Assembly (NCBI GenBank): GCA_001770415.1
Contig: MEQX01000004.1
Span: forward strand, 126,394 to 163,599
Reading direction: 5' to 3'
DNA length: 37,206 nucleotides
DNA from: Betaproteobacteria bacterium RIFCSPLOWO2_02_FULL_63_19
Lineage (GTDB): Bacteria; Pseudomonadota; Gammaproteobacteria; Burkholderiales; SG8-39
Shown: one piece after another, positions 15,948 to 23,624 of the stretch
Numbering within the stretch: position 1 is the first letter of the stretch
How the letters are laid out: each line of letters begins with the position of its first letter
The notes under the pieces: model-generated
Seen by the model: the letters and a program-made list of their open reading frames with translations, nothing else
Database searches by the model: none
What the model was told of the DNA's origin: nothing
Made by a program: the position numbers and the translations under genes

Positions 15948-17255
15948 TTAGAGCTTGTTAGGCAGCCAGAGAACCATCGGGGGGTACGCAATTGCTACCG
16001 CGAGGGCAACCAGCATAAGCAATACATAAGGAATCGCCGATCTGTAGAGGTCTCCCATTGTGACCTCCGGCGGTGCTACGCCCTTCATATAGAACAGGTT
16101 CATGCCAAACGGCGGCGTTATGTAACCGATGACCATGTTGATGGTAAACAGCAACGCAAACCATATCGGGTCGATGCGCAGCGCGAATACGACCGGCATG
16201 AAGATAGGTATCAGTATCGCGACAACGGCGCCGGCGGGCACAAACATACCCATCAGCAGCGCAATGAGCATCATCCCGACGATGACGCCGGTCGTGCCGA
16301 CTTGCAGACCAGCAACAGACTGGCTTATGAAGTTGGCAACTCCCGTCAGCGTGAGGAAGGAAGTAAACACGGCGCCACCTGCAAGAAGCCACATGACCAT
16401 GGCATTTACTCTTAGCGTCATCAGCATTGCCTCCTTCAAATTCCGCCAGTTGAGCTGCCGGTAGATGGCCATACAGATGAAAGCGCCGAATGCGCCGATG
16501 CCACTCGCTTCCGTCGGAGTCGCAATGCCGCTGTATATCGTTCCGAGAACCAAGAGAATCAGGACCATCGGATACACCACGCCCCGCAGGGAAATGAACT
16601 TCTCCTTCCAGTTCGCACGGTCGGCCCTCGGGATAGCCGGGGCAAGATGTGGCTGAATAAAGGCGCGCACCCCAATATAGATTATGAACAGCAGCGACAT
16701 GAACAGGCCGGGAAATATTCCGGCCATAAACAACTTGCCGACCGAGAGCCCTCCCAATCCGGCAATGGCGACCATAATTACGCTCGGCGGAATAAGCGGT
16801 CCCAAAGCGCCACCAGCCGGTATGCATCCCAGCGCTATGCTCTTGCTGTAACCTCGTTTGCGCATTTCGGGATAGGCGAGGATGCCCATTATGATTACAT
16901 CTGTTCCCCCCAAACCGGTCATCGCGGCAATCAATGTGGCTATGACTACTGTTCCGATTGCCAGTCCACCGGCGAAGCCCCCAAACCACTTATACATGGT
17001 TTCATAGAGCGCGCCGCCCAGTCCCGAATTCTGCAGAAGCGCAGCCATGAATATGAAAAGTGGGATAGCGATGAAGATTTCCTTGGTTATGGTTTCGAAG
17101 ATGCCGGTATACGCCAATTGAAGTTGTGCTGGACCCAGATAGACGGCCATAACGATCATCGAGAGCCCCAGCAGGCAGTAGACCAGCGGTAATCCCGACA
17201 GCATCAATACGAGAAATGCCACGATTATCAAGACGGTCAGCAGTTCGAGACTCAT
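15948..17255 (-). CDS. dctM: TRAP transporter large permease (DctM-type)
   Basis: A 435-residue integral membrane protein of the IT superfamily with about 12 predicted helices. It has typical DctM segments: IFMAALLQNSGLGGALYETM, ATLIAAMTGLGGTDVIIMG, GALGPLIPPSVIMV, and near the end TINMVIGYITPPFGMNLFYM. It forms the sodium-coupled translocation channel, with DctQ and the periplasmic DctP delivering substrate. The ATG at 17255 has only a weak A-rich leader. It lies 262 bases after dctQ, unusually far. Base composition is lower in G+C than in genes to the left (I counted about 48% and 57% in two sample lines). Confidence 0.92.
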   Translation of the reverse strand: MSLELLTVLIIVAFLVLMLSGLPLVYCLLGLSMIVMAVYLGPAQLQLAYTGIFETITKEIFIAIPLFIFMAALLQNSGLGGALYETMYKWFGGFAGGLAIGTVVIATLIAAMTGLGGTDVIIMGILAYPEMRKRGYSKSIALGCIPAGGALGPLIPPSVIMVAIAGLGGLSVGKLFMAGIFPGLFMSLLFIIYIGVRAFIQPHLAPAIPRADRANWKEKFISLRGVVYPMVLILLVLGTIYSGIATPTEASGIGAFGAFICMAIYRQLNWRNLKEAMLMTLRVNAMVMWLLAGGAVFTSFLTLTGVANFISQSVAGLQVGTTGVIVGMMLIALLMGMFVPAGAVVAILIPIFMPVVFALRIDPIWFALLFTINMVIGYITPPFGMNLFYMKGVAPPEVTMGDLYRSAIPYVLLMLVALAVAIAYPPMVLWLPNKL

Positions 17256-17517
17256 GATATTTTTTAAAATTCCGCAGGTAATTTGGATGTCACTACGGAT
17301 CTGACCGAGCTAGACGTCGCCACGGTATTCGACTTACGGGAGCCTGCTATCGGTCGAAGCGAACATCGACGCGCGCGGTTCACCCGCGCTCGGAAAGAGT
17401 GCCAATCCGGGGCACATGACACGTCGCGTTGATCATCCATTCCGAACGCCTATGTGTCTTTCCAACAAGAGTGACGGCGCCGCGATTCAAGTCTGCCCCC
17501 TCTCGGGGGGCGGCGGT
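17256..17517. other. dctQ-dctM intergenic gap
   Basis: 262 bases separate two genes that are normally adjacent or overlapping. Apart from the hairpin at 17495-17511 no feature is recognised. It could hold a second promoter for dctM or be the scar of an insertion or deletion. Confidence 0.4.
17495..17511 (-). terminator. Hairpin immediately after dctQ
   Basis: GCCCCC (17495-17500), loop TCTCG, GGGGGC (17506-17511): a 6-bp all-GC stem starting 6 bases beyond the dctQ stop codon. No T-tract. It may attenuate read-through or stabilise the upstream mRNA. Confidence 0.4.
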
Positions 17518-18021
17518 CTAGTCCGCCGATGTGACGATGGCAAGGTCACGGATGAATTTCGCTATTCCCTGAATCAACATCAGGAACAGTCCGATTGCCA
17601 CAACTACCCTCAGAGGATAGAGGGGAGGTTCGAACAATGACGTATAAAGTTCCCGGGTTGCGATCGAGTAGCCCGCCCAGCTAACGGCAACCCAGATCAG
17701 CGTCACCATAACGAAGAAAAAGATACCGGACGTAACCAAATCAACCCATGCTCGCGCCCTTCGCGTTAGCTGGCTGCTAATCACATCGACCGAAACGTGG
17801 CTTCCGCTCAGCAGCCCATAACCGCCGGCCATGACGGCAAGGGCTGCCGCCAGCTGCACATTGACGTCCCATGACCATATAGTGGGACTACGGAAAAAAT
17901 GCCTAAGAATTACTTCCATCATCACTATGGTCATCAGCGGGAGGAGCAACGTAGATGCGATAATGCCCGCCCACCTGTTGATGGCATCTATACGTCGGCA
18001 GAATGCCTCTGCTTTTGTCAT
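17518..18021 (-). CDS. dctQ: TRAP transporter small permease (DctQ-type)
   Basis: 167 residues with four predicted transmembrane helices (about 15-37, 50-72, 90-112 and 130-155) and the DctQ segment SWDVNVQLAAALAVMAGGYG plus SGSHVSVDV. It partners DctM in TRAP importers. The ATG at 18021 is preferred; a TTG seven codons upstream would extend it with MHETGIQ but has no ribosome site. It lies downstream of dctP, separated by 270 bases. Confidence 0.88.
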   Translation of the reverse strand: MTKAEAFCRRIDAINRWAGIIASTLLLPLMTIVMMEVILRHFFRSPTIWSWDVNVQLAAALAVMAGGYGLLSGSHVSVDVISSQLTRRARAWVDLVTSGIFFFVMVTLIWVAVSWAGYSIATRELYTSLFEPPLYPLRVVVAIGLFLMLIQGIAKFIRDLAIVTSAD

Positions 18022-18291
18022 TTGAATCCCCGTTTCGTGCAATACCGGTCAGGATCGATTGGATACAACGGCAGTCGCTCTCGCGTTATCTGAGGCCGAT
18101 GTCCATGCCTGTGATCGCCGGTGGCCCGGTAACTTCCAGCGTGCACATCCGCGCAGACACCCCGCGCTGAAGGACACTGGCGGGCTCGCCGGGCGGGGCG
18201 GTGCAAGACGGCAGCATCCCCGCCGACCACCGTTGCCGCCGCCGCGATATCTCGACCTTCAGAAAATCGAGAGCGCGCCAAGCAACGTATG

Positions 18292-19356
18292 TTATGGAAT
18301 CTTGCCCAACGCTCTGGCCTGGGCCTTCACGATTTCGACCAGTTTTGCGGTCCGGGGAGACTTCTTGGCGACGACATCCCAGAGGCCAATGCCCATCTGC
18401 CTAATCCGGGCTGCGTCTGCTTCCGACCATCTGACCTCCTTGATCACGCCTTTGTCCACCAGCGGCGTCAACACCCTGCGTGCATAGTTGCTGTAATCAC
18501 TGGCCCAGCCCTTCATGATGTACGGGGCGTCTTCTCTGATGATCGTTTTGATGTCCTCCGGCAGAGCTTCGAACTTTTTTAAATTGATCAGAAAGGTGTT
18601 GCCTATAGTGTTCAGGTTGGGGTACGTGACGAAAAATTTTTCGGGTTCCGACAGCTTTGACTCTTGAAGCGAGCCCGCGCCATGGATGCCGCCATCTATC
18701 GTGCCCAGCATCAGCGCTTGATAGAGTTCAGGCATCGGGAGAACGGCCGGACTGCCACCCAGCTTCTGAACCATCGCGCCGTAGATGCCGAGTGCTCTGA
18801 TCCTCTTGCCCTTCATCATCTCGGGGGTGCTTATGTCGAAGCTGGTCCCGAAGCCGTAAATGTTGCCCATGGGCCAAGTGATGGGGTAGGCATTGTGTTC
18901 GGCGTAAATCTTTTTGAGTTCCTTGTCCAGACCCCAGCGATACAACCCATCCCACATCTCATCGGCGGTTTCCCACGCGAACGGCAGGCCTATCTGTACG
19001 TTAGCCTCCGGCATCTGTCCGCTGTAGAAACCCGCGTACGTATGCCCAATGAAGTCAATCGATCCGGTCCGTATGGCGTTCAGCGACTCTCTGGCCTTGA
19101 CCACCGAGCCCGGCGGCACCATGTCAATGATGAGCCGGCCGTTGCTGCGTCGCTTGATCCAGTCAGCGAAGAATTTACCGGCGCCGCCGGAACCGGCGAA
19201 CCATCCGGGAAAATCCTTCTGTGGTGGAAGGTCGGCGTACATACCCTGGCCCTTCCAATGGATCACATTCTGCTGGGCGATACAAGGTTGTACGCCGAGT
19301 ATCAGTCCCAGAACCACCAAAACACCCGTCGCCTTCTTTAGGCGCATGTATCTCAT
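18292..19356 (-). CDS. dctP: TRAP transporter periplasmic substrate-binding protein (DctP family)
   Basis: 354 residues. The signal peptide is MRYMRLKKATGVLVVLGLIL followed by a short polar end, with predicted cleavage after CIA. The mature protein has the DctP fold: GAGKFFADWIKRRSNGRL near the N-terminus, GSIDFIGHTYAGF, KGKRIRALGIYGAMVQKLGG, ELYQALMLGTIDG and the C-terminal long helix. It binds an organic acid in the periplasm for DctQM. The ATG at 19356 has GGGAGGAG at good spacing, far better than the upstream in-frame start at 19431. The neighbouring FAD dehydrogenase and hydrolases suggest the ligand feeds the 10-15 kb operon; identity unknown. Confidence 0.9.
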   Translation of the reverse strand: MRYMRLKKATGVLVVLGLILGVQPCIAQQNVIHWKGQGMYADLPPQKDFPGWFAGSGGAGKFFADWIKRRSNGRLIIDMVPPGSVVKARESLNAIRTGSIDFIGHTYAGFYSGQMPEANVQIGLPFAWETADEMWDGLYRWGLDKELKKIYAEHNAYPITWPMGNIYGFGTSFDISTPEMMKGKRIRALGIYGAMVQKLGGSPAVLPMPELYQALMLGTIDGGIHGAGSLQESKLSEPEKFFVTYPNLNTIGNTFLINLKKFEALPEDIKTIIREDAPYIMKGWASDYSNYARRVLTPLVDKGVIKEVRWSEADAARIRQMGIGLWDVVAKKSPRTAKLVEIVKAQARALGKIP

Positions 19357-19904
19357 TGTCTCCTCCCCGTTCCCAAGATCGATCACGCGAATCTCAGCCG
19401 CAAAGCAAATACGGCGCAAACGGATCAGCACGCGGCCGAAACCGAATTCGCCGGTCCTGTTCCCCGCTGCCGATTCGAACGAGCAACGCTGCTCGAGTAC
19501 TCAGATGATCGTTCGACTATTGCGGCAATACTTTCGCACTGTGCAAGTCAAATTGACCGCCCGCATGGCGTCTCCTCTACGAGCACGCGGGGCGCTAGGC
19601 GCAGTTCAATCTACCACTAACCTGCGGCGACTGGTGTGATCTGGCCCATCCGCATCGCCCGAAAACGCGGGACCATCTGAATTGAATTTGTCAGCCAATT
19701 GTCAGGTTCGTCGGTCTGCCAGCCAGCGCAGTTCGATCCCAAGCGGCGGTTCGCCCCGTTACGAACGAAGCAACCGCGCCCCCAAAGTTCAGGACGCGGC
19801 GGGTGCGCGCGACTGCGACCGGCCCAATGCTGCCCGAGACCCATCCAGCCCAGTTGTTTTGGCACGTTTTCGTATTGATGAAACTCGATTCCCGGTTGAC
19901 GTCA
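19357..19904. other. Gap upstream of dctP: two palindromes, no gene
   Basis: About 550 bases without a convincing ORF on either strand. It holds the presumptive dctP promoter, with inverted repeats CGAGCA-ACGC-TGCTCG (19480-19495) and TATTGC-G-GCAATA (19518-19530). The part from 19620 to 19900 shows nothing I can name. Confidence 0.45.
19480..19530. promoter_or_regulatory. Two candidate operator palindromes upstream of dctP
   Basis: CGAGCA (19480-19485)/TGCTCG (19490-19495) is a perfect 6-bp repeat with spacer ACGC. TATTGC (19518-19523)/GCAATA (19525-19530) is perfect around a single G. They lie about 125-175 bases from the dctP ATG. No regulator is encoded nearby. Confidence 0.35.
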
Positions 19905-19939
19905 AGACAGGAAAGGCCCTTATCGTGGGTTTCCTGTCT
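19905..19939 (-). terminator. Strong 10-bp hairpin after the DUF6502/DUF5666 operon
   Basis: AGACAGGAAA (19905-19914) and TTTCCTGTCT (19930-19939) are perfectly complementary, with an inner CCC/GGG pairing around TTATCGT. The structure starts 10 bases after the last stop codon of the operon. No strong T-tract follows on the minus strand, so the mechanism is uncertain, but position and stem strength fit a terminator or 3'-end stabiliser. Confidence 0.5.
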
Positions 19940-19948
19940 GTGCCGCCG

Positions 19949-20635
19949 TCAGCGCCTGCCGTTCATCCCGCCCATAAAGCCTATTCCATCCATGTGCTGA
20001 ACATCGAAGCGAAAGGGAATCCTGTCCTCACCCGGCTGAGGGGGAATCATGCGCGAGCCCATATCCAGCCCACCGCCTTCGGCCATCCCGTAGGCCGGAC
20101 GCAGCAGATGTTCGACCAGGCTTTCGTGTTCGAGGACCTGGCCGGTCACGCTGCAGTCCGTGCGTGCCGTTGTCCCGTCAAAGGTCTGGTTGACGGTCGT
20201 GTAGGTACCTTGTTTTGTGACCGTACAACTCCGCTCAACCTTGGAATGGTCGGAGCGCACAATGGTCGTGTCGACGTTCGCCGTGATATCGATCTCGTAC
20301 CCCGTATCCGTCGCAAGCAATTTGCCGGCCGTCGACGTCGTTCCGTCGAACATGTCGCCATTTCGCGCAACGCATTTGCTCAGCGTGGTCGTCACACTCA
20401 GCGCGCCGGTATCGGCAACGTAAGTCCCATCAACCACGCGTGTTCCGCCACCGGCGCAGTCGTTGGTCATGTCGATATCGAATGACTTGGGCTGCGGCGT
20501 CTGCGTGGCCACTTGGGCGATTGCCGCATTCACCGACAGCAGGCCGGCAAGCGCCAGAGCCAGGTGAAGGGCGGTTTTCCGTTTCATCTCGGGTGTTCCG
20601 AGGATACCTCGTTGCATGACGTGATTGTTTCTCAT
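19949..20635 (-). CDS. Exported protein of unknown function, third gene of DUF6502 module
   Basis: 228 residues. A Sec signal peptide lies at about 17-40 (MKRKTALHLALALAGLLSVN, then AAIAQ), preceded by a 16-residue polar head if translation begins at the ATG at 20635, which has GGAGA upstream. The mature part is Thr/Asp-rich and beta-strand-like with four cysteines (NDCAGG, SKCVAR, RSCTVT, TDCSVT), probably forming two disulfides in the periplasm. The C-terminus is Gly/Met-rich. It is similar in style to small periplasmic DUF3617-type proteins, but I cannot assign it. It follows the DUF5666 lipoprotein gene by 60 bases. Confidence 0.7.
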   Translation of the reverse strand: MRNNHVMQRGILGTPEMKRKTALHLALALAGLLSVNAAIAQVATQTPQPKSFDIDMTNDCAGGGTRVVDGTYVADTGALSVTTTLSKCVARNGDMFDGTTSTAGKLLATDTGYEIDITANVDTTIVRSDHSKVERSCTVTKQGTYTTVNQTFDGTTARTDCSVTGQVLEHESLVEHLLRPAYGMAEGGGLDMGSRMIPPQPGEDRIPFRFDVQHMDGIGFMGGMNGRR

Positions 20636-20695
20636 GTTCAAATCTCCAAAGTTGACAGGTCGTTATGACAACGCCGCACGTCTGGGATGTGGTAC

Positions 20696-22387
20696 TCAAC
20701 TTCCCCCCATTCGTATTGCGGTTGCCAGGAATTTCCCCCCCGAACTCACGACATCGACCCGCACATGCTGTCCCTGCCTGAGTCCCATCATGCCGGCGCC
20801 CTGAATAGGTACGCCGTTAATCTGCACGGTGATGCCATTCACCATGAAGCTTGAATCGGTCACTTTGTAGACAACGCCTTCCAGGTGTGCCGGAATTCCA
20901 TCGGTTGGACCGCTGGTTGATGACCCGGCGCCCGGCGGGGAGAATCTGACGACTGAAGTCATCATGGACCCGGAACCGAGGACGCTTCGAAACGTTACCG
21001 ATTTCCCTACCGCGAGGTCGGCCGCGTTCCCTTCCTCGTAGAACGCGCCAGCATTGATATTCCCGCTGATGCTCTGCCCGGACTGGAGCCTCAACGAATA
21101 GGCGCCGGTGCGCGGGTCATAGCTTTCGATCGTTCCCTCCACGTCGAGCACCGAATTCATCGGCAGGTGCATGAGGTCACCCGACTTCAGAGTCACCGTG
21201 CTGGCAAGGACGACGTTGTTTTTCACCGCGCCAACGACTTCCACGAACACGTTGTTGCCAAGATCGCCCGCCGTGCCGCCGCTGAAAGTCGCCATGCTCG
21301 CGTCGATCACCACGCCACGAACGGTGAAGCTCGAGGTCGAGACGAAGTTCAATACCGTGCCGTGCAACTCGACGGCGCGCCCGGCTGCAGGTGAATAGAT
21401 CGTCACCTTGGTCGCGTTGAGCTTGTTGGCAGCAGCGTCGAACAGGCCGGCCACCGTGACGTATCTGCCATCGCCCAGTGCCGCGCCCGCAGGCTCGATC
21501 GTCGCCGAGCGCGCATCGACCGTCACATTGAGCACCTTGAAGCTCGCCGCACTGGCATAGGAGGAGACGAGTCCCGACAGGGCGCGGTCACCGCTTTCCT
21601 GGGGTGGCCATTTGATGCGAATGCTGGCCGCCGTGATGGCGTCGCCGATCGGTGGCGTATCGCTCCAAACGGTCACGAGCTGGTCGTCGCGTAATGACGC
21701 GCCGGCCGGCGTGACGATGGCCGATCCGATCGAGATCGTGTTGCTGCCGATCATGAACACGCCGGTCGCCGCATTCAACTGCTGCACGTAGCCGGTCAGC
21801 CTGATTCCGGAACCTTCGCTCTTGCGCACGATGAGCGTCGCCTGCAGGCTAGATCCACGCTGCGCATCGACCCGGATCAGGCCGTAGACGGCGACGCGGT
21901 CGCCGACCTGAATGGATTCGGGAGTCGCGTAACCGATCAGGCTGGTCACAGGCCCCGATCCCGGATCGGCATTTGCCGTCACCGCCGTACCCAGCACGGT
22001 GATGCCGGAGGCATTGACCGCTGTCACAGTGCCGACCAGTTCCGGCGAAAAAAGCGCCGAGGTCAACGCGCCGTCCGGCCCGTAGGCGTACTCAAGCCGC
22101 TGCCCCAGCCTCGCGCCGGTCGGTGCGATAACGGTTGCCATCGCGTGATCTTCCTCGGACATGTAGGTTGCCATCGACTCGTCGCGGCGCACCCCGTCGA
22201 CGATCAGGCTGCCGAACCCCGTCAGAACGCCTATCCCTTGCACGATCCCGAGCCCGGTTCCACCGGAACCGACTCCTTCGGCGAGTAGAACGATTGCCGA
22301 TCCCGCGCCGCCGCCGCAGCCGTACGAGAACAACACCGCCACAGCGATGGCCAGGATCGCTTTGATGCGGCTATTGGTGGCAGACAT
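20696..22387 (-). CDS. DUF5666-repeat exported protein, probable lipoprotein
   Basis: 563 residues. The N-terminal hydrophobic segment ends FSYGCGGG, so Cys24 is a likely though imperfect lipobox cysteine. The rest is a tandem array of ~75-85-residue beta-rich DUF5666-type units, with starts visible near 119 (GTVTAVNASGITV), 199 (GYVQQLN), 272 (GLVSSYASAASFKV), 343 (GTVLNFVSTSSFTV), 418 (GTIESYDPRTGAYSL) and 505 (GVVYKVTDSSFMV). Each has the pattern G-x-V, a short hairpin, a buried strand, an 'A-x-[IF]' edge and then G-x-x-V-x-V. Such OB-like repeats occur in outer-surface or periplasmic proteins of unknown function. It is 24 bases downstream of the DUF6502 gene. Confidence 0.8.
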   Translation of the reverse strand: MSATNSRIKAILAIAVAVLFSYGCGGGAGSAIVLLAEGVGSGGTGLGIVQGIGVLTGFGSLIVDGVRRDESMATYMSEEDHAMATVIAPTGARLGQRLEYAYGPDGALTSALFSPELVGTVTAVNASGITVLGTAVTANADPGSGPVTSLIGYATPESIQVGDRVAVYGLIRVDAQRGSSLQATLIVRKSEGSGIRLTGYVQQLNAATGVFMIGSNTISIGSAIVTPAGASLRDDQLVTVWSDTPPIGDAITAASIRIKWPPQESGDRALSGLVSSYASAASFKVLNVTVDARSATIEPAGAALGDGRYVTVAGLFDAAANKLNATKVTIYSPAAGRAVELHGTVLNFVSTSSFTVRGVVIDASMATFSGGTAGDLGNNVFVEVVGAVKNNVVLASTVTLKSGDLMHLPMNSVLDVEGTIESYDPRTGAYSLRLQSGQSISGNINAGAFYEEGNAADLAVGKSVTFRSVLGSGSMMTSVVRFSPPGAGSSTSGPTDGIPAHLEGVVYKVTDSSFMVNGITVQINGVPIQGAGMMGLRQGQHVRVDVVSSGGKFLATAIRMGGS

Positions 22388-22411
22388 AATTCGGACTCCC
22401 TGAGCAGTAGG

Positions 22412-23251
22412 CTAATCTTTGGTCGCCGGGCCGCGATAGCAGTACATGCCGAATCGAACCCGCTGATCGGCATCCTGCCGCCCCTTGTCGCGCCGATACA
22501 GCTTTGTGGCTTCGCGCGCAAACGTGCGAAATGCCTTCAGCCAGATGTCGCGAGCCAATGTGCGCAAGCTTTCCACCGAAGCCGGCCGCAACCCCTCGGC
22601 ATAGACGGCCTGCTCGAGCATGGGATCGCCTCCGGCCAGGTTATGAACCGCAGTCGCGATGTGATCGCCGACGTTATCGGAGAACAATTGCAGCATCTCA
22701 GCTCTGCCGGCGGTCGGGACGAACGCGTCGGCGCGCAACGCGAGCTGCTCCACGCCCCCTTCCGTCTTGTCCGGCCTTACGACATCGAGGCGTATCAGTT
22801 CCTGCAACAACGCGCGCGGATGAACGTCCTTGGAGACAATTTTGGCCAGCTCTTCGAAAGAGCCCCCGGTGCCGGTGCGGGGCAGAACTCTTGGCTTGCC
22901 TCGCGAATCGCAATACGCAGGATCGCTTGCCCACCGCGTGAAAACCTGCATCGCAGGACCCAGGCTCTTTGATCGAAGCGGCGCCCGCCCCGCGGCCCGC
23001 CAGGCGCGCACATCCTTGCGGTGGACACCCGACAGGGTGCTGATGCTTGAGTCATTCACTTTCGCGTCGTGGGCGGCAAGAACATTCTCCGCCCTGTCGA
23101 GAAAGACGGTTTTGAGTGCGCTGGCGAAACGCGCGTAGTTCACGCCTTCATTCAGCAGAAATTCCACCAGCGGCGCCGCGGCCTGCAATGCCGCGTCGAG
23201 CGCCACATCGCTGCTGGAATTTGGCATGGGTGAAGTCGGTACAGGGTCCAT
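22412..23251 (-). CDS. DUF6502-family protein, possible DNA-binding regulator
   Basis: 279 residues, no signal peptide. It resembles the DUF6502 family found with DUF5666 proteins in Betaproteobacteria. Residues 67-86 (DSSISTLSGVHRKDVRAWRA) look like a helix-turn-helix: a small helix, the SGVHRKDV turn and a basic recognition-type helix. The C-terminal third is helical. The ATG at 23251 has no Shine-Dalgarno site; a TTGACA/TAAATT promoter places transcription start at or next to the A of the ATG, so translation may be leaderless. A palindrome over the -10 suggests autoregulation. The next in-frame ATG (codon 9) also lacks a ribosome site. Function is unknown. Confidence 0.75.
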   Translation of the reverse strand: MDPVPTSPMPNSSSDVALDAALQAAAPLVEFLLNEGVNYARFASALKTVFLDRAENVLAAHDAKVNDSSISTLSGVHRKDVRAWRAAGRAPLRSKSLGPAMQVFTRWASDPAYCDSRGKPRVLPRTGTGGSFEELAKIVSKDVHPRALLQELIRLDVVRPDKTEGGVEQLALRADAFVPTAGRAEMLQLFSDNVGDHIATAVHNLAGGDPMLEQAVYAEGLRPASVESLRTLARDIWLKAFRTFAREATKLYRRDKGRQDADQRVRFGMYCYRGPATKD

Positions 23252-23252
23252 T

Positions 23253-23288
23253 AAATGGGAATTTATCCCATTTTTTGTCGGATGTCAA
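23253..23288 (-). promoter_or_regulatory. Promoter with palindromic operator over the -10, DUF6502 operon
   Basis: On the minus strand a perfect TTGACA (23288-23283) is followed after 17 bases by TAAATT (23265-23260). AAATGGGA (23253-23260) and TCCCATTT (23266-23273) form a perfect 8-bp inverted repeat with a 5-base centre covering the -10. The repeat ends two bases before the ATG, so transcription should begin at about 23251-23253. Confidence 0.65.
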
Positions 23289-23397
23289 GCGCGGCTGCCG
23301 CCGCCTGCCATTTGCGTCCGGGCGGTTGCTTCGATGTTGTCAGCCGGGAGTGCCGGGCGCCTATCTGACTGAAAATTCAGGCTGATCCTGCTTCCGG

Positions 23398-23433
23398 AAA
23401 AACACAAAAAACGGCCTCGCCTGAGCGGAGGCC
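23398..23433 (-). terminator. Rho-independent terminator for the dioxygenase-like gene
   Basis: On the minus strand GGCCTC and GAGGCC (plus coordinates 23428-23433 and 23413-23418) pair around a 9-base loop, and the stem is followed by TTTTTT (23411-23406) and a further T-run. It lies about 190 bases past the stop of the cupin dioxygenase gene and insulates the DUF6502 promoter. Confidence 0.75.
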
Positions 23434-23624
23434 CCGATGAAACAGCGCCTGGGTTTGAGGCCGGGGGACCGGGGGACTACGTGCGACTGTCGACTTGGTG
23501 CCATGCCGATACAGGCACGCAATCGGCGCGTGGCCAAAGGCCGTTCAGGTTTCGCGGCCGAATTGATGTGTCTATGCGCGCGTGCTTGTCAGCGACGCCT
23601 CGGGTCATGGACAGAAGCGACCGC
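23434..23624. other. Untranslated stretch between cupin gene and terminator
   Basis: About 190 bases with no ORF of gene-like composition. With the terminator and the DUF6502 promoter it makes up the 373-base gap between 23251 and 23625. Confidence 0.4.

Noticed and set aside
18018..18281. Minus-strand ORF of 87 codons whose stop overlaps the dctQ ATG, and a 43-codon ORF (MLPSCTAPPG...) in another frame of the same gap
   Set aside because: The ATGA overlap is suggestive, but neither translation looks like a protein family and the two frames compete; no strong ribosome site. Left unannotated.
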